In this document: piece after piece, positions 59,712 to 64,000 of the stretch
Position numbering within the stretch: position 1 is the stretch's first letter
How the letters are laid out: the number at the start of each line of letters is the position of its first letter
NCBI GenBank assembly: GCA_011009095.1
Contig: VTPC01005723.1
Span: 747,121 to 811,120 of the forward strand
Source of the DNA: Ignelater luminosus
Taxonomy: Eukaryota > Arthropoda > Insecta > Coleoptera > Elateridae
Length of the DNA: 64,000 nucleotides
Reading direction: 5' to 3'
Program-made: the position numbers and the translations under genes
The notes under the pieces: model-generated
What the model was told of the DNA's origin: nothing
Seen by the model: only the letters and a program-made list of their open reading frames with translations
The model's database searches: none

Positions 59712-60600
59712 TTATTTAATGGATTCATATTCTTGTTTTACAGCAGCAAGCTGTTGCATAGCTTCACTAATATTGGGTTTCAAATTTTGATAAACTTCTA
59801 ATTCCTGTAAAAGCTTATCCTTTTCTTCTTTCAAGGAATTTAAAATTTCCGTTTCTCTTGAGATATTCTGAAGATTATACTGTGGGTCTTTTAGCCATGG
59901 GTACTTTTTCTAAAAAAAAAAAAAAATATTTTATAATATATGAAGTACAAAACTTAACGCATTATAGTTACTACCTCAAATTTCAATAATTCTTTTTCAT
60001 ATTTCTCAACTTTAAGTTCGAACGCATTAAAGTCTTCTTTTAAGAGTGAAATGATTCTTTCCTCTACCTGTTCATGTTCACTGAAACAAATCCGAAATTC
60101 ATGTATAACGAGATAACAAAAATGATGTATTCTTACTATTTTGCATTTTTTATTTCCTTGTTTAGTTTTTCGATAAAATCATTATAAACTTTTATGCAGC
60201 CTTTAACTTTAGTCATATAACTATTTTGTTCCCGTTGGCATTCAGCATATGACAAACCTATAGATTCAGCAGTACATCTTTTACTTTCATACTTTTCTTG
60301 GAGATTTACTAGTCTATTTAATTCAGCCCGTGGCCAAGGGTCTAGATCTTTTGACAAAAGATGAAGTTTTCTTAATGTTGCCTCCATTTTTGCATCTATG
60401 GAAAACAATAATAGTATTATAGTACGATACACATCAATAACTTTCTACTTACTTTCTTCTCTGTAGAAATCAGCTTGTTGTTTCAATGTTGCACGTAATT
60501 GCTCATATCCTTCAGCTTCACTTTTTATTTCTTCAATCCTTTTTTCTAGTTGTATTTTCATCCCTAACTGGGATTCTATTTCTTTTTTCATAGTTTCCAT
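59712..60600 (-). CDS. Coiled-coil protein, possibly augmin subunit HAUS1
   Basis: Four exons on the minus strand (60600-60453, 60395-60137, 60080-59975, 59909-59712) join in phase, giving 236 residues. The ATG at 60600 begins METMKKEIESQLGMKIQLEK; an upstream non-ATG extension also stays open. The protein is almost entirely helical and charged, with heptad patterns throughout (KVYNDFIEKLNKEIKNAK, NAFELKVEKYEKELLKFE). The C-terminus, LLQELEVYQNLKPNISEAMQ followed by VKQEYESIK, resembles the end of animal HAUS1 (LESYLDLMPNPSLAQVK...ELDSIE), and the length is similar (278 in human). HAUS1 is part of augmin, which recruits gamma-tubulin to spindle microtubules. The N-terminal HAUS1 signature is not evident, so another coiled-coil family is possible. 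AATAAA on the minus strand near 59629. Confidence 0.6.
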
Positions 60601-60957
60601 TATTGGTATATTACACTTTGTAATTTTGTAAGGCTGTAAATTTCTACGCAATTTTTCTTAAAAATGAGCCTTCCTTTCATAAATGTTTTAAGAGATAAAT
60701 TGAAAAATAAATGCGGTTTATCAACTGAGAGGAAAACACGATTCCTTGAATGATATCAATTTTGTTTTTGTTTGCGGTTTAAAACCCTAACAATGATAAC
60801 AGATATCACTTTCTGTATGTGTGAAAATTGTTTGAATGCGGCAGATTGAGGGGATTGAGATAAACAGTAAACAATTTTTTTTTTAAATTAAAGCAAATTT
60901 AAAGGTTGTGTTCAGTTACAGTTACTCTTTCGTTTTCCCGTGGTTTTCCTTCATAAC
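60601..60957. other. Upstream region of the coiled-coil gene
   Basis: AT-rich 5' flank; an open stretch just upstream of 60600 may be 5' UTR. No core promoter motif is convincing. Includes the left TTCATAAC target copy of the next hAT element at 60950-60957. Confidence 0.35.
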
Positions 60958-61327
60958 CAGTGTTGCCAATATTTTATCTTATAGAAATAGCGCCATCTGA
61001 GATGAAAAAAGCACCATATTAAACGTCGATTTAAATCTCGGTAAAATTTTCATTTAAACAGCATCACGTATATTCTCAGTTCGTTTACTAGAGGGCACCA
61101 CCGTCGAATACCGATTCAAATTGCACATGTATTAAGATTCCCTGTAGAACTTGTATTGCTAAGATACAATAAAAGTAATAATTATATTTTAAAGTCAAAA
61201 CAGATTTAAACTTAAACAATTCTTAAGCGCCAAAAAAATGCGCCAAGCGCCAACAAGAACTTTTACGCGCCATGAGTATCCCGCAAAACGCCAATTTGGC
61301 AGAAAATCGCCATTGTTGGCAACACTG
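60958..61327. mobile_element. Non-autonomous hAT MITE with perfect 8-bp duplication, 370 bp
   Basis: The ends CAGTGTTGCCAA and inverse TTGGCAACACTG match the hAT pattern. TTCATAAC is duplicated exactly at 60950-60957 and 61328-61335. The right half has CGCC-rich subterminal motifs (GCGCCAA, CGCCATG, CGCCAATT). It lies between the coiled-coil gene and MYSM1. A related left end occurs at 39937. Confidence 0.88.
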
Positions 61328-61335
61328 TTCATAAC

Positions 61336-61920
61336 ACTGAAGTTACCTCTAATTGGTTTGAAATTTGAAATTTATATTTTTAGCGGAAGGGTAGATAATC
61401 ACAAAAGTATTTCCAGATTATGTTTCCATATTTCAATGAGTTTGAAAGATTTAAAATGCAAACAAAATACAAAATATTATTGCACTTTTGTTGGCTCTCT
61501 CGCGCTTGTTTTTACTTTTCTATCATTTTTGTGTTTTAAAGGCTCCACACACCCATTTCAATCTATTTGTTGCATGATGAGTGGAAATTGGATTTCGATG
61601 GAGCTGAAGAAAAAGGATTCGATACTCAGCGCCGACGCAGTTTTAAGTATAAACGGAATAAATGTATAAACTATGACGCAATCACTAAGGTTTTCTCTTT
61701 AGTAGTGTAGCCGTATAGGTGAATTTTGTTTGGGTTCAGTTGGTTCAGTGTATGGAACCTTTTACCATACAGTATTTTCGTATTTTCATCATTGTGTTGT
61801 GGCTATCCTGAAATAGCATAAAAAAAGACTGTTGGCGAGATTGGTGGTGTTTGGTTGGTTGTGTTGTTATTTGTTATTAATTATTAATTATTATTATTAT
61901 TAATTGTTAAAAATTTGATA
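61336..61920. promoter_or_regulatory. MYSM1 upstream region
   Basis: The 585 bp before the MYSM1 start. A 143-codon plus-strand frame (61238-61669) straddles the hAT boundary and lacks any domain, so it is not called a gene. The 5' UTR and promoter must lie here, but no core element can be named. Confidence 0.35.
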
Positions 61921-63782
61921 ATGGCAGATGAAGATGAAATTGATATTTTAGGAGATTTCAGTTTAGATAATCTATTATCGAAAAATGAAAGTGAAATGTA
62001 AGTCTAAATATGTTCATACTTTTTTAAAGCATCTGTTTTGATAGATTTGAGGTTAGGTTTATTTCTATTGGTTTTTATTTAATTTTGTAGTTACGATAAT
62101 TCTGGATTAGTATCACACAATTCTGATGTCCTAAATTGCGATTGCTCTTCCCAATGGTTACTTGATCATGGCAGTACTACTTCAAACTCTACTTGTTGGT
62201 ATAACAATGGACATTCAGATTTTTGTACTGATTTGGTAGTACAAGAACAAACTCAAAATGATGATACTATTAACAGCAATGAAAACCAGATTACTACAGA
62301 GAATGCGATATCAGATGAAAGTGGTTGGACAAAAAAAGAAAAAAACTTGTTAGAAAGAGGAATTGAGATTTTCGGAAAAAGTCATGTACGTTTAGCACAA
62401 TTTATTGGCACTAAAAGTGCCAGTGAAGTAAAATATTATTTGAAAAATTTTTATGTCAATACACAAACATGCCTAAATGTTACTGAGGAAACAATCTTGG
62501 ATGGAAATATTATTGAAGAGACTGTTGTTATGTCTGAAAATATTGAACATGTTTCTGATGGAAATGAAGTGTTAGATGATAGTGAGGTTGGATAATTTAT
62601 TCATCATTTATTTCTTCTTTCAATAATGTTTTCTTTACTAGATACCAGCCAGTATTGAAGAAGTAATAGCAGCAGTTAGTACAGCAAAACCAACAGTTTC
62701 AGTTAATCCTAAAAAACCTCGAAAGAATTCTAATTCCAAACTTGTAGAACTTGAAATTAATTATAAGGATATTCCTAGTGGTCATTCTATTTTGAAAAGT
62801 AATGTTTATAAAAATCTAGATAACAATATAATAACCAGTAATGAGAAGATTATCAACATGGGGAAAGAAATGCATAATATTCTCGAAAAATCACCTAAAA
62901 AAACAAAAAGAAAAGATTTGAAAGAAGTTAAATTTAAGTTTAGAACAAAATTAAAAGTTTCAAAAGGTGAAAAGTGTAAATTTAATAAAAAAGTTGAACA
63001 AACAGTAATTGCTGAAGATAAAAGTATTATGGATGTTAGAAAAATGATACCTAACATAAATGGTGAAGAAGTGGTGAGTTATAAAAATGTATAGGTATAC
63101 TGAAAGGATTTTAAGTTTGGAATGTTACAATATTATAGGTAAAAATGAGAAAAGAAAATAGTGAAGAGGAATCTGAATCTGATCTGGAAATAGACGTGGA
63201 AAATATTAATGAAGATGGTTATTCAAGTAATGTAAACTCGAATAAAAGGGATGATGGTAATGATAATTTAGTATACCCAACAACTGGAGGTGGTGGCTTT
63301 TCTAATGATGTAAGTGCAGATAATCCTCAACAATATTCATTAGAAACTGAAGCAAGTGAAAGGAAAGATCAAGATTTGCAAATAAAAACATCGAAAGATT
63401 TATCAGAATTAAGTGAAGAAGTTACAAAACAGTTAATGAGCATGGAAGCACCTACAAGTGAATTCATGTTAGCACAAGATACAATAATTGATTTGGAGAA
63501 ATGTGTAAATAGTGAATTCTTTGAAGGAAGACCTACTAAAACACCTGGAAGGTATTTAAAGGTGAGGTTACATTCCTTATTACTATTTGAACGTATTTGA
63601 AAATAATATTAAGCCTCTGTTATAGATACGTAATCACATTTTAAATATGTGGTTTTCATTGAAACCACAGTATATAACAAAAACATCCATAAGACCTGGT
63701 TTAAAGAATTGTGGAGATGTTAATTCGATTGGTCGAATACACCAGTTTTTAGAACAGATTGGAGCTATTAATTTTGGTTGTG
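61921..63782 (+). CDS. MYSM1: MYSM1, histone H2A deubiquitinase, 5' part
   Basis: MYSM1 (2A-DUB) is a nuclear JAMM/MPN-type protease that removes ubiquitin from histone H2A. Exons seen: 61921-61997, 62091-62586, 62642-63073, 63139-63561, 63626-63782; all phases join and about 528 residues are covered. The start is [19 protein letters not shown]. The SANT/Myb domain is in exon 2 ([38 protein letters not shown]). A long charged, low-complexity linker follows. The SWIRM domain spans exons 4-5 ([48 protein letters not shown]), closely matching the human sequence. The catalytic MPN domain must lie beyond 64000. The last donor is GTAGGT at 63783. No lesion seen. Confidence 0.93.
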
Positions 63783-64000
63783 GTAGGTATAGTTCGTTTC
63801 TAAATCACAGAAAATATAGAGAAGTGATCTTGATATCTTAAAGCATCAATTACATATCCTGCATATTGTTTATTTCCAATAATTGTTGTTTGAGGTTATG
63901 TTTATGTGAACATTTTAGATGATGTGATCATTATTAGATTTAACTGATTGCAAATCAAAATGTTAGATTGATCCAATTGATGAGATGATTGCAGTTAAAA
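63783..64000 (+). other. MYSM1 intron 5, running off the window
   Basis: Starts with donor GTAGGT. No convincing next exon is seen before the window edge; a weak acceptor (TTGCAG at about 63989-63994) is too close to the end to judge. Confidence 0.5.

Noticed and set aside
61238-61669. 143-codon plus-strand frame just upstream of MYSM1
   Set aside because: Begins inside a hAT MITE and runs out of it, with no recognisable domain; chance frame.

Overview
The window looks like AT-rich insect nuclear DNA. Support: split genes with very short introns (mostly 54-61 nt) and standard GT-AG borders, mariner, hAT, Ty3/gypsy and non-LTR elements, and orthologues of metazoan genes. No rRNA, tRNA, CRISPR or prokaryotic feature was seen. 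The order is not certain; a hymenopteran-like insect is a guess.

Layout. 1-20.9 kb: gene-poor, AT-rich DNA peppered with short non-autonomous DNA transposons (long-TIR TA-targeting elements, hAT-type elements with 8-bp target duplications, a dead mariner), ending in a GC-richer stretch near 19.6-19.96 kb that looks like a minus-strand promoter and untranslated first exon. 20.9-33.8 kb: two well-supported genes tail to tail, WDHD1/AND-1/Ctf4 (plus, 14 coding exons) and ENOSF1/L-fuconate dehydratase (minus, 7 coding exons). Each has one intron swollen by transposons; the ENOSF1 intron holds a 4-kb long-TIR element that carries a 24-bp minisatellite and a nested irritans-type mariner. 35.1-35.5 kb: a small two-exon coiled-coil gene (minus). 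38-39.9 kb: a GC-rich retroposon-like insertion with a 13-bp target duplication, itself split by a fold-back element. 40.3-43.2 kb: two minus-strand genes, a NUP62-like coiled coil without FG repeats and an unrecognised 349-residue protein. 44-46.2 kb: a dead LINE split by a GC-rich insert and a solo LTR.

46.7-53.4 kb is a nested transposon graveyard. Its most striking member is a 1.7-kb hAT-like element carrying the 3' exons of the DNA primase small subunit gene (PRIM1) plus the first coding exon of a secreted protein, introns retained: a Pack-type gene-fragment capture. 54.4-59.4 kb: a Ty3/gypsy retrotransposon with both LTRs and CTTA duplications but several inactivating lesions. 59.7-60.6 kb: a minus-strand coiled-coil gene, perhaps augmin HAUS1. 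61.9 kb to the end: the 5' part of MYSM1 (plus).

The genes do not form a pathway cluster. WDHD1 links the replicative helicase to polymerase alpha-primase, so a captured primase fragment 20 kb away is curious but probably coincidental. All exon models are hand-built from reading frame, splice consensus and remembered family conservation; no alignment or RNA evidence was available.
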